Below, in pieces: positions 29,733 to 38,232 of a stretch of 64,000 bases of DNA. The DNA comes from Buchananella hordeovulneris (lineage in GTDB: Bacteria; Actinomycetota; Actinomycetes; Actinomycetales; Actinomycetaceae). Each line of letters starts with the position of its first letter. Within the stretch, counting starts at the first letter, position 1. The stretch covers positions 84,625-148,624 of the forward strand of contig NZ_MQVS01000008.1 of the NCBI RefSeq assembly GCF_001907235.1, given 5' to 3'. The notes under the pieces are model-generated. The model worked only from the letters and a program-made list of their open reading frames with translations, was not told the origin of the DNA and searched no databases. The position numbers were made by a program, and so were the translations under genes.

Positions 29733-29771
29733 AAAAATCCGGCGCCCACGCCAGTGGAGCACCGGATTTTT
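29733..29771 (-). terminator. Rho-independent terminator of tRNA-Pro
   Basis: On the minus strand, just past the tRNA, AAAAATCCGG pairs with CCGGATTTTT (29762-29771 with 29733-29742) around a 19-nt loop, giving a 10-bp stem ending in a U-run. This is a classical intrinsic terminator 2 nt downstream of the tRNA. Confidence 0.88.
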
Positions 29772-29773
29772 AG

Positions 29774-29847
<74 letters not shown>

Positions 29848-29999
29848 AATGGAACTCGTGAAGTATAGCCCCACTTCCGGCCCTAACGGAAATCGGCCTG
29901 TGCGAGACGTTCACCACTTGCGCCTCCCTGTCGTTCCGTGTTGCCCAAGCCCGGTCGGGCTACGGGGGCGGGGCTGCGGAGAGCTGCTTGCCCGCCCGG

Positions 30000-30088
30000 C
30001 CCCCAGGCCCGCCCCTCAAAGGATGGTAACGGTGGCCACCGCCAATCCCTGTTCGCTGGCCGCCCAGGCCCGCCCCTCAAAGGATGGT
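30000..30088. repeat. Two-copy direct repeat with 33-nt insert (site 1)
   Basis: Copies 30000-30027 and 30061-30088 are identical at 27 of 28 positions (26 consecutive, with the mismatch near the left edge). They flank 33 nt (30028-30060). The right copy overlaps the end of the metallophosphoesterase gene including its stop codon at 30077-30079. The insert contains the palindrome CGGTGGCCACCG. The rest of 29848-30076 holds no gene. Confidence 0.9.
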
Positions 30089-31045
30089 CAGCAGTGTCGC
30101 CCCGGGGCGGCAGGCCAGGCGCACCGGCGCCATCGGGCTGGTGCCGATGCCCGCGTCCACGTGCACCCAGGTTGGGCTGGCAGTCTCCGGCCAGGGGAAG
30201 AGCCCGGCGGCGTGGCGAGTAGGTAGGTCGCAGTTGGTGACCAGTGCCCCCCAGCCCGGCACCCGCAACTGCCCGCCGTGGGTGTGCCCCGCCAGGACCA
30301 GGTCGGCACCCGCGGCGGCGAACTGGTTGAGCACTCGCCGGTAGGGGGCGTGCGCCAATCCCAGGCGCAAGTCCGGTGCGCCGGCCGCCCCACCCTCGGT
30401 GCCACCCGCCGCTTGCCGACCTTCCGCTCCCTCGTCGACACCGTCAACCGGGAACCGGTCGGCGTCCAGGTGCGGGTCGTCTACGCCGGTGATCTCCACG
30501 CTCCACCGCCCGGCCCGCACGCGTCCCCGCGTATTCGTGGCATCTAGCCAACCCGCGTCCGTGAAGGCCGCGACCAGTTCGGCGGTCGGCAGCGCCACCC
30601 GCTCCTCGGCGGGATCGTCCGCCTGGCGTGGATCGCGGCGCAGGTAGCGGGTCGGTGACTTCAGTTTCGGTGCCCAATAATCGTTCGATCCGAGCACGAA
30701 CGCCCCCGGCAGGCGCAGCAGGGGAGCCAGCGCCGTCAGCAGCTCGGGCAGTGCGTCGACCCCGCCCAAGTTGTCTCCCGTGGCGATCACCAGGTCGGGC
30801 TCCAACTCTGCTAGGCGCGCCAGGTAGGCCGCCCGGCGGCGGTCGCCGACTGCCAGGTGCGGGTCGGCTACCTGCAGGATGCGCAGCCCCGCCGCCGGGT
30901 GCCGGTCCACGCCGCCGCGGCGGGCTCCGAGCGGGACGACGACGTGCCGGTCACGGTACGCCTCAGCCTCCGCTAGCGCCCACCCGAGCGTGGCCGCGCC
31001 CGCCAGCGCCGCCCAACCCAGACTGCGGCCAACCAGCCGCCACAT
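30077..31045 (-). CDS. Membrane-associated metallophosphoesterase
   Basis: A 322-aa calcineurin-like phosphoesterase with an N-terminal membrane segment (LGWAALAGAATLGWALAEAEA). Metal-binding motifs appear in order: QVADPHL (D-x-H), ATGDN (GD), LGSND (in place of GNHD/E), LAHAP (H) and LAGHTHGGQ (GH-x-H). It resembles the YaeI/YkuE group that acts on lipid-linked phosphodiesters. The ATG at 31045 overlaps the PBP stop as TGATG, so it is coupled to the cell-wall synthase gene upstream. Its last codons are duplicated 61 nt downstream. Confidence 0.88.
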   Translation of the reverse strand: MWRLVGRSLGWAALAGAATLGWALAEAEAYRDRHVVVPLGARRGGVDRHPAAGLRILQVADPHLAVGDRRRAAYLARLAELEPDLVIATGDNLGGVDALPELLTALAPLLRLPGAFVLGSNDYWAPKLKSPTRYLRRDPRQADDPAEERVALPTAELVAAFTDAGWLDATNTRGRVRAGRWSVEITGVDDPHLDADRFPVDGVDEGAEGRQAAGGTEGGAAGAPDLRLGLAHAPYRRVLNQFAAAGADLVLAGHTHGGQLRVPGWGALVTNCDLPTRHAAGLFPWPETASPTWVHVDAGIGTSPMAPVRLACRPGATLLTIL

Positions 31046-33198
31046 CAACGGTTAGATGTGGGGGCCGGAGACGGTTGGGCTGGGCCGCCGGAAGGCCGCG
31101 GCGCGGGCCGCTCCACCGGCGGGGCCCCAAGGTCCCCGATGTTCAACTCGCCGGGCTCCCGGCCCTCCATCGCCTGCGCCATGAAGCGGGCCCACGTCGG
31201 GGCGGCGATGGTCGAGCCGTAGATGTAGTCGTAGTACTCGCCATTAATGGTCACATCGATCCCGGGTACCCGGGCCTCGGAGTGCCCCAGCCAGGTGGCG
31301 GCCGCGATCTGCGGGGTGTAGCCGACGAACCAGGTGTCGGCGTTCTCGTCGGTGGTGCCGGTCTTGCCCGCCACCGGATGGCCGGGCACGTTGGCCACCC
31401 CGCGGTAGAACTGCGAGTTGACGGACCAGTGCAGGGTGGCCGTGACCTTACCGGCCACCTCCGGCTCCATCACCTGGCTGCAGTTGGCACCCGGCACGGA
31501 CAGTTCGTTGCCGTCCCGGTCCACGATCTTGGTGATAGCAATCGGCGTGCAGTAGGTGCCGCCGGCCGCGAAGGTGGCGTAAGCGTTGGCCAGTGCCAGC
31601 GGGGTGGCCTCCCCGGAGCCGAGCATGTTGCCCGGCAGGGCCGGCAAACGCTTGCCTTCCGTGTCGCGAATCCCCACCTTGTTGGCCATCTCGGCGATGT
31701 CGCACAGGTCCAGCTGGGTGGCCATGTGCAAGAACCCGTTGTTGATCGACAGGGCGGTGGCTTCCCGCACGGTGCGGGCCCCCGTCTTGCCGGGCAGGTC
31801 GTTCACTTCCCACGGCTCGATGTAGACGGGACCTTCGCAGCTGTGGAAGTCGTCGCCGGTGTACGTGGCGGACCGGCCGCCGACCCGCTGCCACACGCTC
31901 TTGCCCGCCTGGAACCAGGTCGCCAGGGTGAAGGTCTTGAAGGTGGAGCCGATCTGGAAACCGATGCCACCCCCGTGATTCTTGTCGACCGTGTAGGCGA
32001 GCTCGGTTGTGTAGAGGTCGCCGTCTTTCTTGCCGAAGTTCGTGTTTTGCGCCAAGGCGAGGATGCGACCCGTGCCCGGCTCGATGGCGGCGGTGGCGAG
32101 CTTGGCGCCCGACGCGTCGCCCGCCGGGATCATGCCGTGCACCGCGTCGGCGGCCGCCTGCTGGGTCTGTGGATCCAGGGTGGTGGTGATGGTCAAACCG
32201 CCGCGCTTGAGCAGGGCGTCGCGTTCGCTGCGCGTGGCCCCGAAGGCTTCGTTGTTGAGGATCTCCTGCTCGACGTACTGGCAGAAGTAGGCGGCGTGCC
32301 CGGCCTGGGCACAGCCCGAGGTCTTTTCCGAAATGTTCAACATGTCGGCCACCGGTATCTGGTTGACCTCGTCGTACTGGGCCTTGGTGATGACGTCCTC
32401 CTTCAGCAGGGCCGCCAGCACCTCCTCGCGTCGCTTGGTCGCGTTTTCGGGATGGGCCACCGGGTCGTGGCTATTGGGCGACTGCGGGATGCCCGCCAGG
32501 AGGGCGGCCTCAGCCAGCGTGAGGTCTTTGGCGGACTTGGAGAAGTAGTACTGGGAGGCGGCCTCAATGCCGTACACCGATGGCCCGAACTGGGCGATGT
32601 TGAGGTAGCCGGCGAGGATGTCGTCCTTGCTCATGCGCCGCTCCAGGGCCAGCGCCAGTTTGGCCTCCCGCAGCTTGCGGGCGATGGTCGGCCCGGTGGC
32701 GGCGGCGATGGCTACCGGGTCGTTAGCCAGGATGCCGGCCTCGACCAGGTAGTTCTTCACGAACTGTTGGGTGAGCGTGGAGGCACCCTGCGTATCCCCA
32801 CCCGAGGTGTTGGAGATCAGGGCCCGAATCAGACCGGTCGGGTCGATGCCCTGGTGCTGGCGGAAGCGGCGGTCCTCCAACGCGATGATCGACTTTTGCA
32901 TGATCGGGGCGATCTCTGCGAGCGGCACCACCTGCCGGTTTTGGTAGTAGAAGGTGGCTAGCACCGTGCCGTCGGCCCGCAGGATCGTCGACGGTTCCGA
33001 CAGCGGCGGCATCGCCAGGTCTTCGGGCAGCTCCTCAAATAGGTCCGTTCCCGCATTCGTCAGCGCCCCCACGGCCGTGGCGGTCGGCAGGGCGAAGACC
33101 GACGATAACGCCCCCGCCACCATTGAGGTGGCGATGAAAACGACGAACATCGCACTGGCTTGCAAGGGCCGGATGCGGCGGGAACTGCGCTTAGACAT
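31045..33198 (-). CDS. Class A penicillin-binding protein (glycosyltransferase/transpeptidase)
   Basis: A 717-aa peptidoglycan synthase. A cytoplasmic basic start (SKRSSRRIRP) is followed by a membrane helix (AMFVVFIATSMVAGALSSVFAL). The GT51 domain shows ALEDRRFRQHQGIDPTGLIRA and GASTLTQQFVKN. The transpeptidase domain has the serine motif GSTFKTF, the SxN motif SINNG and the KTGTT motif with DTWFVGYTPQ. A Pro/Ser-rich tail ends the protein. I use ATG 33198, since the frame above it (to 33255) adds residues without a signal. It is co-transcribed with the metallophosphoesterase. Confidence 0.93.
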   Translation of the reverse strand: MSKRSSRRIRPLQASAMFVVFIATSMVAGALSSVFALPTATAVGALTNAGTDLFEELPEDLAMPPLSEPSTILRADGTVLATFYYQNRQVVPLAEIAPIMQKSIIALEDRRFRQHQGIDPTGLIRALISNTSGGDTQGASTLTQQFVKNYLVEAGILANDPVAIAAATGPTIARKLREAKLALALERRMSKDDILAGYLNIAQFGPSVYGIEAASQYYFSKSAKDLTLAEAALLAGIPQSPNSHDPVAHPENATKRREEVLAALLKEDVITKAQYDEVNQIPVADMLNISEKTSGCAQAGHAAYFCQYVEQEILNNEAFGATRSERDALLKRGGLTITTTLDPQTQQAAADAVHGMIPAGDASGAKLATAAIEPGTGRILALAQNTNFGKKDGDLYTTELAYTVDKNHGGGIGFQIGSTFKTFTLATWFQAGKSVWQRVGGRSATYTGDDFHSCEGPVYIEPWEVNDLPGKTGARTVREATALSINNGFLHMATQLDLCDIAEMANKVGIRDTEGKRLPALPGNMLGSGEATPLALANAYATFAAGGTYCTPIAITKIVDRDGNELSVPGANCSQVMEPEVAGKVTATLHWSVNSQFYRGVANVPGHPVAGKTGTTDENADTWFVGYTPQIAAATWLGHSEARVPGIDVTINGEYYDYIYGSTIAAPTWARFMAQAMEGREPGELNIGDLGAPPVERPAPRPSGGPAQPSPAPTSNR

Positions 33199-33272
33199 GC
33201 CCCCTAGGGTACGGCCAGTGGCTGGAAAACAGCGGGCGTGACGGAGGGGAGTCAATATTGTGAAATGATTTG

Positions 33273-33318
33273 GTGATGTGAGCCACTTTGGGCTAGGGTC
33301 TGCTGAGACTCACATCAC
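33273..33318. promoter_or_regulatory. 10-bp inverted repeat upstream of whiB
   Basis: GTGATGTGAG (33273-33282) and CTCACATCAC (33309-33318) are perfect inverted copies separated by 26 nt, ending 19 nt before the whiB start. Each arm contains the TGTGA half-site recognised by Crp/GlxR-type regulators, although the spacing is larger than the normal 6 nt. A crp-like gene lies 1.1 kb away. Confidence 0.6.
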
Positions 33319-33337
33319 AGACATGCAAGGGGAAGTA

Positions 33338-33673
33338 ATGTCAACGGCGACGGAGACTTCGTGGACGCTGGAAGCGCTATGCGCCACCATGGACCCGGAC
33401 GCCCTGTTCGTGCCTGGCAACGAGCAGCGGGCCGCCCGGCGGGCCTGCGAGATGTGCCCGGTCCGGCTGCAGTGCCTGGCCGACGCCCTCGAGTCGGGGG
33501 CTGATTACGGAATCTGGGGCGGTTTGACGGAACGCGAGCGCCGCGCCCTGCTGCGGGCCCGCCCCGATATCGAAGACTGGGAGTCTTGGCTGCTGGGTTC
33601 AGAAGACGACCTCGCCCGCGAGCTGCGGGCCCGGCGCCGCCCCAAGGTATTCAGCTTCCGCCGCACCTCGTAG
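33338..33673 (+). CDS. WhiB-family iron-sulfur transcription regulator
   Basis: A 111-aa WhiB protein. Four cysteines for the [4Fe-4S] cluster are present: one in LEALCATMDP and three in RACEMCPVRLQC (C-x2-C-x5-C). The GIWGGLTERERRAL helix-turn signature and an Arg-rich C-terminus (RELRARRRPK) for DNA contact follow. The ATG at 33338 has AAGGGGAAG upstream; the open frame begins earlier at 33278 inside the inverted repeat. WhiB proteins sense redox or NO and act with the sigma factor. The exact WhiB subgroup cannot be assigned by eye. Confidence 0.93.
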   Translation: MSTATETSWTLEALCATMDPDALFVPGNEQRAARRACEMCPVRLQCLADALESGADYGIWGGLTERERRALLRARPDIEDWESWLLGSEDDLARELRARRRPKVFSFRRTS

Positions 33674-33725
33674 CTGCCCGTCCGCAGCCCCCATCGCCCG
33701 GTCGGTCTCGGTAGCATCATCACCC

Positions 33726-33893
33726 ATGACAACTCGTTGGGAATACGCCACCGCGCCGCTACTCATTCACGCCACCAAGCAGATCCTCGACCAGTGGGGC
33801 GAGGACGGCTGGGAACTTGTCCAGGTCGTTCCTGGTCCGCAGGGTCCCGACACCCTCGTCGCCTACTTCAAGCGCCCCAAGGACGCCCAGTGA
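33726..33893 (+). CDS. DUF4177-like small protein
   Basis: A 55-aa protein, MTTRWEYATAPLLIHATKQ at the start and GEDGWELVQVV..LVAYFKRP later. The WEYAT and GEDGWELV pattern is that of small DUF4177 proteins widespread in actinobacteria. It overlaps the RidA gene start as GTGA and so is co-translated with it. No function is known. Confidence 0.85.
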   Translation: MTTRWEYATAPLLIHATKQILDQWGEDGWELVQVVPGPQGPDTLVAYFKRPKDAQ

Positions 33894-34348
33894 CCTCGCT
33901 CGCCGCCCGGCTGCGGCAGGTTGAGCTGCCGCACGTGGCCGCCCCGGTGGCGGCCTACGTCCCGGCCGTGGTGTGTGGCGACCTGGTTTACACCTCCGGC
34001 CAGTTGCCGTTCGTTGACGGGGCGCTGCCCGCCACCGGACACGTGGGCGAGGGGGAGGGCCTGGTTAGCCCCACAGATGCGGCCGCTTACGCTCGGCAGT
34101 GCGCCCGCAACGCCCTGGCGGCCGCCGCGGCCGCGGTGGGGGGTGCGGACAAGCTGGGGCGGGTCGTGAAAGTCACCGGTTTTGTCGCCTCTCACCCGCA
34201 GTTTGGTGGCCAGGCCGCCGTCCTCAACGGGGCCTCGCAGTACCTGACGGAGCTTTTCGACTCCCCGCACGCCCGCAGCGCGGTCGGCGTGGCGAGTCTG
34301 CCGCTGAACAGCCCGGTCGAGGTGGAAGTCATCTTCGCCCTCGCCTGA
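33890..34348 (+). CDS. RidA/YjgF-family protein
   Basis: A 152-aa member of the RidA family, which deaminates reactive enamine/imine intermediates or has related roles. Motifs: VAAYVPAVVCGDLVYTSGQLPFVDG near the start, AARNALAAA-type helix, VVKVTGFVASHPQF, and ARSAVGVASLPLNSPVEVEVIFAL at the end. The usual catalytic Arg lies in the ARSAVGV segment. GTG start at 33890, overlapping the preceding stop. A terminator follows. Confidence 0.9.
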   Translation: MTSLAARLRQVELPHVAAPVAAYVPAVVCGDLVYTSGQLPFVDGALPATGHVGEGEGLVSPTDAAAYARQCARNALAAAAAAVGGADKLGRVVKVTGFVASHPQFGGQAAVLNGASQYLTELFDSPHARSAVGVASLPLNSPVEVEVIFALA

Positions 34349-34368
34349 AGGGCTGGCCGAGTGCACGA

Positions 34369-34414
34369 CGCAGCCGGGGTGGGGCTGGTCTTTACCGCCC
34401 CCACCCCGGCTGCG
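34369..34414. terminator. Bidirectional terminator between ridA-like gene and crp
   Basis: A perfect 16-bp stem (34369-34384 with 34399-34414, arm CGCAGCCGGGGTGGGG) closes a 14-nt loop between converging genes. There is no strong U-run on either side. Confidence 0.75.
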
Positions 34415-34425
34415 AGTGCGTTAAG

Positions 34426-35103
34426 TCAGCGGGCGCGCCGCGTCAACCGCTCGATGTCGAGCAGGGTCACCGCCCGGCCCTCCAGGCGGATCCAGCCGCG
34501 CGAGACGAACTCGGCGAGCGACTTGTTGACGGTTTCGCGGGAGGCGCCCACCAGCTGGGCAAGCTCCTCCTGCGTGAGGTCGTGCGGCACGTGGGTGCCG
34601 TCTTCCGTGCGCGAACCGAACTGGTCGGCAAGGTCAAGCAGCGCCTTAGCAACCCGGCCGGGCACGTCCGAGAACACGAGGTCTGCCAGCTGCACATTGG
34701 TCTTGCGCAGCCGCTGCGCGAGCGCGCGCAACATCAACTTGGCCAACCGGGGGCGCTCGTCGATAAACGCCATGAGCGCCGAGTGCTCCAGCACCAGCAT
34801 GTGCGTGGGGGCGACGGCCGTGGCGGTGGTCGACCGCGGGCCCGGGTCGAACAGCGTCAACTCACCGAGAATTTCGCCGGGGCCCAGCACCGCAATGAGC
34901 TTTTCGCGCCCGTCCACAGAAGTGTGTCCCAGCTTGATCTTGCCGTCGGACAGAATGTAGAGCCGGTCACCAGGGTCGCCCTCGTGGAAGAGGGTTTCGC
35001 CGCGGCGAAGCGACGTCTCATGCATCATGTTGCGAAGAGCCGCGCGGTCCTCTTCGGGGAGGTCTGCGAACAGTGGAACGTTCGCAATCACTGAGGTGTC
35101 CAT
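34426..35103 (-). CDS. crp: Crp/Fnr-family transcription regulator (GlxR-like)
   Basis: A 225-aa regulator with an N-terminal cyclic-nucleotide-binding beta roll (PLFADLPEEDRAALRNMM; GETLFHEGDPGDRLYILSDGKIKLG; GEILGELTLFDPGPRSTTATA) and a C-terminal winged helix (LTQEELAQLVGASRETVNKSLAEFVSRGWIRLEG). The GEL..RSTTATA phosphate-binding cassette is typical of cAMP-responsive GlxR/Crp. The ATG at 35103 has GGGGA upstream; the frame above it is not conserved-looking. Its own regulon may include whiB through the nearby TGTGA arms. Confidence 0.92.
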   Translation of the reverse strand: MDTSVIANVPLFADLPEEDRAALRNMMHETSLRRGETLFHEGDPGDRLYILSDGKIKLGHTSVDGREKLIAVLGPGEILGELTLFDPGPRSTTATAVAPTHMLVLEHSALMAFIDERPRLAKLMLRALAQRLRKTNVQLADLVFSDVPGRVAKALLDLADQFGSRTEDGTHVPHDLTQEELAQLVGASRETVNKSLAEFVSRGWIRLEGRAVTLLDIERLTRRAR

Positions 35104-35277
35104 CGGTCCCCAATCTGATAGTGAGTTTGCCTGCTTAGTCACATCTTGCCACTGTTTTGCTGCAAACGTCACAACCAGCTCGCGGCGGCGCCTATTTTTG
35201 CCCCACCGGCAGGCCGATCACTGCCCGCCTAGACTGCTAGAGGCACGGTGCGCGGTGGTAGCGGATGGGAGGAAGAG

Positions 35278-35955
35278 ATGCGAGCAGGAACCAAGGCGCA
35301 GGTCCGTGAAGTTATGCGCATCCTGGCCGAGACCTACCCCGACGCGGCCTGCGAGCTGGACCACCGCAATCCGTTCGAGTTGCTAGTGGCGACCGTACTT
35401 TCTGCCCAGTGCACCGATGTGCGCGTCAATGCGATAACCCCGGCGCTATTCGCCGAATACGGTGACGCTAAAGCGCTAGCGAAAGCACCGCCGGACCAAA
35501 TCAGCGAAATGGTTCGCCCCTTGGGTTTTGCCTCCCGCCGGGCGGCACACCTGACCGGTTTGTCTCAGCAACTGGTGGCGCAGCACGACGGCCAAGTTCC
35601 CGCCGACCGGGCTGCGCTGGAAGCCTTGCCGGGCGTCGGCCGCAAGACTGCCAGCGTCGTGCTCGGCAACGCCTGGCAGCTGCCCGCCCTGCCGGTGGAT
35701 ACCCACGTCGGGCGGGTGGCGCGACGGCTGGGGCTGACCCGCGCCACCGACCCGCTGGCTGTCGAGGCGGATTTGACTCGGTTGCTGCCGCCGGAGGAGT
35801 GGACGATCGCCTCCCACCGACTAATCTTTTTGGGGCGGCGGGTGTGTCACGCCCGCGCGCCTCGCTGCGGCGCCTGCTCCTTGCGGCAGCTGTGTCCCCG
35901 CCGCGGCGTCGAGACCGCAAGCACTCCCACCCGGAAGGCTGACAACCGCCCGTGA
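35278..35955 (+). CDS. nth: Endonuclease III (DNA glycosylase/AP lyase)
   Basis: A 225-aa base-excision enzyme removing oxidised pyrimidines. HhH motif LEALPGVGRKTASVVLGNA with the catalytic Lys, then VDTHVGRVARRLGL with the catalytic Asp. The C-terminal [4Fe-4S] loop shows C-H-A-R-A-P-R-C-G-A-C..C (VCHARAPRCGACSLRQLC). The ATG at 35278 has GGGAGGAAG upstream. Divergent from crp; the following gene overlaps its stop as GTGA. Confidence 0.95.
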   Translation: MRAGTKAQVREVMRILAETYPDAACELDHRNPFELLVATVLSAQCTDVRVNAITPALFAEYGDAKALAKAPPDQISEMVRPLGFASRRAAHLTGLSQQLVAQHDGQVPADRAALEALPGVGRKTASVVLGNAWQLPALPVDTHVGRVARRLGLTRATDPLAVEADLTRLLPPEEWTIASHRLIFLGRRVCHARAPRCGACSLRQLCPRRGVETASTPTRKADNRP

Positions 35956-37415
35956 TACCGCCCGCCTTGCGTACCTGGTGCCGAAACCACCAGCTCACCG
36001 TCGTCTCGCTAACCGCCTGGCTGACCACCCGCCTGTACCTGCTGTCAGCGGCCGCCGGGGTGGATAACGACCCCACCTACTACTTCACCTCCCTGCGGGA
36101 CGCCGCCGACGGCTGGCAGACGCTGCGGGAGTACCCGGTGGCGGCCGTGGGGCTCATGCGGGGGCTTAACTTCCTTGCCGGGGCAGACCTGGCCACCTTT
36201 CGGATCCTGTTCCTGCTAGTTAACCTCGCCTGCGATCTAGCGTTCGTGTGGCTGCTGCTGCGCCAGCCCAACCCGTGGCGCCACCTGGCCGTCTGGGTCT
36301 GGATCGTGGGGGTTGCCTGCCTGGGCGGGTTCATCATGTACCGCTTCGACTTGATTCCCGCCACCTTGACGGCGGGCGCGGTGCTATTGCTGGTCGGGCG
36401 GGACGCTGCCGGGGCCCGCCGCAGCGCGGCAGCGGGGGCGTTGCTGGCTTTGGCGATCAGTTTGAAGCTGTGGCCCGCCGCGCTGGTGCCGGTCTTGTGG
36501 GCCGCGGCGCGCCGTCGGCTGCCCTTCCTGGCCGGTCTCACGGCAAGCCTGGCGATTTTGACCGCCTGGGCGGTGGCCGTGGCTGGTGGGGAGCGGTTCT
36601 TGTCGGCGCTCACCAATCAGGGCGAGCGGGGGCTACAGATCGAATCCGTGTGGGCAACCCCGGTGCAGCTGCTGCGCTACTTCGATCCGGGCGCCGCGTG
36701 GGCGGAGTGGGAGTTCGGGGCCATTCACCTGCACGGAACCCTGGTGGGGCCCATGCTGGCGCTATCCACGGCCGCCACCGCGCTGGGAGGCGCCTACATC
36801 CTGGCCCTGGCGTGGCAGCTGGCCCGCCGCCGTCCCCCGGCGACCGCGGCCTTGGCGAGCCTGGTCACCGTGCTGATCGTGGTGGCCTCGTCGGCGGTGT
36901 TTTCGGCCCAGTTCGTCATCTGGGCGCTGCCGCTGGCCAGCCTTGCCCTGGTGGTAGCCGGGCCCGACGACTGCCCGGCAGGCGGGGTGCGCCAGTGTTT
37001 GGCGGCCCGCCGCAACTACCTGTTGGGGGCAGGCGGGTTGGTGGTGCTCGCCTGGTTCACGGGGTGGCTCTATCCCGTGGTGTACGACGACTTCCTTGCC
37101 TTCGGTCCGACCCCCATCCAGGCCCGGGGCCTGCTGGTGCTGCTGGTCCGCAACGTGCTGTTTGCCGGCTTGACGGGCTACCTGGCGATGCTGACCTGGC
37201 GGCAGCTCGCGGCAGAGCCGCAACCAAGCGCCAACATCGGGGACACAGGACCGGGCCCGGGGGCCGCCGGAGTCGAGCCGACTGCTGTCGCGCCCGCCGC
37301 CGCAGGGGCGGAGGCGGTCGCCGTCCCAGAGGCGGACGACGGCGCGGCAGGTGGGGCGGGGGACGGCGTCAGTCGTGGTGCACCTGCCGCAGGAAGGCCA
37401 ACAACGCTGCGGTGA
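35952..37415 (+). CDS. GT-C membrane glycosyltransferase (GT87/DUF2029-like)
   Basis: A 487-aa integral membrane protein with 10 or more hydrophobic helices. YRFDLIPATLTAGAVLLL and SLKLWPAALVPVLWAA are typical of GT87/DUF2029 polyprenyl-phosphate-mannose-dependent transferases. An early acidic motif (VDNDPTYYF) could be the catalytic site. It probably transfers a sugar from a lipid carrier to a cell-envelope glycan. GTG start overlapping nth. The C-terminal tail is a Gly/Ala/Pro-rich extension, and its last 47 nt overlap the convergent hydrolase gene. Confidence 0.78.
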   Translation: MIPPALRTWCRNHQLTVVSLTAWLTTRLYLLSAAAGVDNDPTYYFTSLRDAADGWQTLREYPVAAVGLMRGLNFLAGADLATFRILFLLVNLACDLAFVWLLLRQPNPWRHLAVWVWIVGVACLGGFIMYRFDLIPATLTAGAVLLLVGRDAAGARRSAAAGALLALAISLKLWPAALVPVLWAAARRRLPFLAGLTASLAILTAWAVAVAGGERFLSALTNQGERGLQIESVWATPVQLLRYFDPGAAWAEWEFGAIHLHGTLVGPMLALSTAATALGGAYILALAWQLARRRPPATAALASLVTVLIVVASSAVFSAQFVIWALPLASLALVVAGPDDCPAGGVRQCLAARRNYLLGAGGLVVLAWFTGWLYPVVYDDFLAFGPTPIQARGLLVLLVRNVLFAGLTGYLAMLTWRQLAAEPQPSANIGDTGPGPGAAGVEPTAVAPAAAGAEAVAVPEADDGAAGGAGDGVSRGAPAAGRPTTLR

Positions 37416-38232
37416 CCGCCGCCGGGGCCTCCTCCGGGAGGAAGTGGCCGGCCTCCGGTACCGCGACCACCTGCACGCCGCCGGGCGCGAACTGCGGATC
37501 GAGCGCGTACTGCCGGTGGCCCGCTAGCGGGTCGGCCTCGGCCCGCAGTGACAGCACCGGCACCTGGATTGGGGTGGCGAGCTCCGCGCGCGTAGAGCGC
37601 CGCAGCGTCGAGACCCGCAGGTGCTCCAATGCCGCCTCGGCAGCCCGCGGCTGGGCCATGGCCGCGCAATACGTGTCGGCCGCCTCCAGCACTGCTGCGC
37701 GGCTGGCGGGGGCGCTCCACTGGGTGAGGACGTGCCGCACCAGGCGCCCGTCGCGCAACCGCCGCTGCGGTAGCAGCGGCATCTTGAACCGGAGGTAACG
37801 GCCGAGCCCGCGCACGGTCACCCCACGCCACGCGCGCGCCCCCAGCGGGTGGGGGGCGCACACCGTGACGATGGCCTTGACCCGGCGGGAAGCCAACGGC
37901 GTGAGCCAAGCGATGGCACCGCCCACGGCATGTCCGACCACCACCACGTCCTGCAGCGCGAGCGCGCGCATCACCCCGGCCACGTCCCGCGTGAGATTAA
38001 CCAGCTCGTAGTTTTGTGGCTGCTTATCGGAGTCCCCGAAGCCGCGCAGATCTAGGGCGTACACCCGGTATCCGGCCGCGGCTAGCGCCGGGAGCTGGTG
38101 GCGCCACGCCCACCAGGTCTCCGGAAAACCGTGCAGCAACAGCACCGGCCTGCCGTCGGCTGGGCCAGCTTCCACCACGTGGAACTGCATCCCGGCAGCG
38201 GTGATCTGCCGGTGATTCCAGGTCTCCGTCAC
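37369..38232 (-). CDS. Alpha/beta hydrolase-fold protein lacking the nucleophile
   Basis: A 287-aa protein with the alpha/beta hydrolase fold: oxyanion segment LLHGFPETWWAWRHQLPAL, DLRGFGDSDKQ, and C-terminal His in EAGHFLPEEAP. The nucleophile elbow, normally GHSxGG or GHDxGG, reads VVVGHAVGGAIAW, with Ala at the nucleophile (codon GCC). This could be a non-catalytic member or use another residue. The sequence otherwise resembles epoxide hydrolase/haloalkane dehalogenase-type enzymes. GTG start overlaps the stop of the large Pro/Ala-rich gene as GTGA. Confidence 0.85.
   Translation of the reverse strand: MTETWNHRQITAAGMQFHVVEAGPADGRPVLLLHGFPETWWAWRHQLPALAAAGYRVYALDLRGFGDSDKQPQNYELVNLTRDVAGVMRALALQDVVVVGHAVGGAIAWLTPLASRRVKAIVTVCAPHPLGARAWRGVTVRGLGRYLRFKMPLLPQRRLRDGRLVRHVLTQWSAPASRAAVLEAADTYCAAMAQPRAAEAALEHLRVSTLRRSTRAELATPIQVPVLSLRAEADPLAGHRQYALDPQFAPGGVQVVAVPEAGHFLPEEAPAAVTAALLAFLRQVHHD

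Noticed and set aside
30628..32961. 777-codon plus-strand open frame opposite the penicillin-binding protein
   Set aside because: Long shadow frame caused by high GC; the minus-strand frame has all PBP motifs and this one none.
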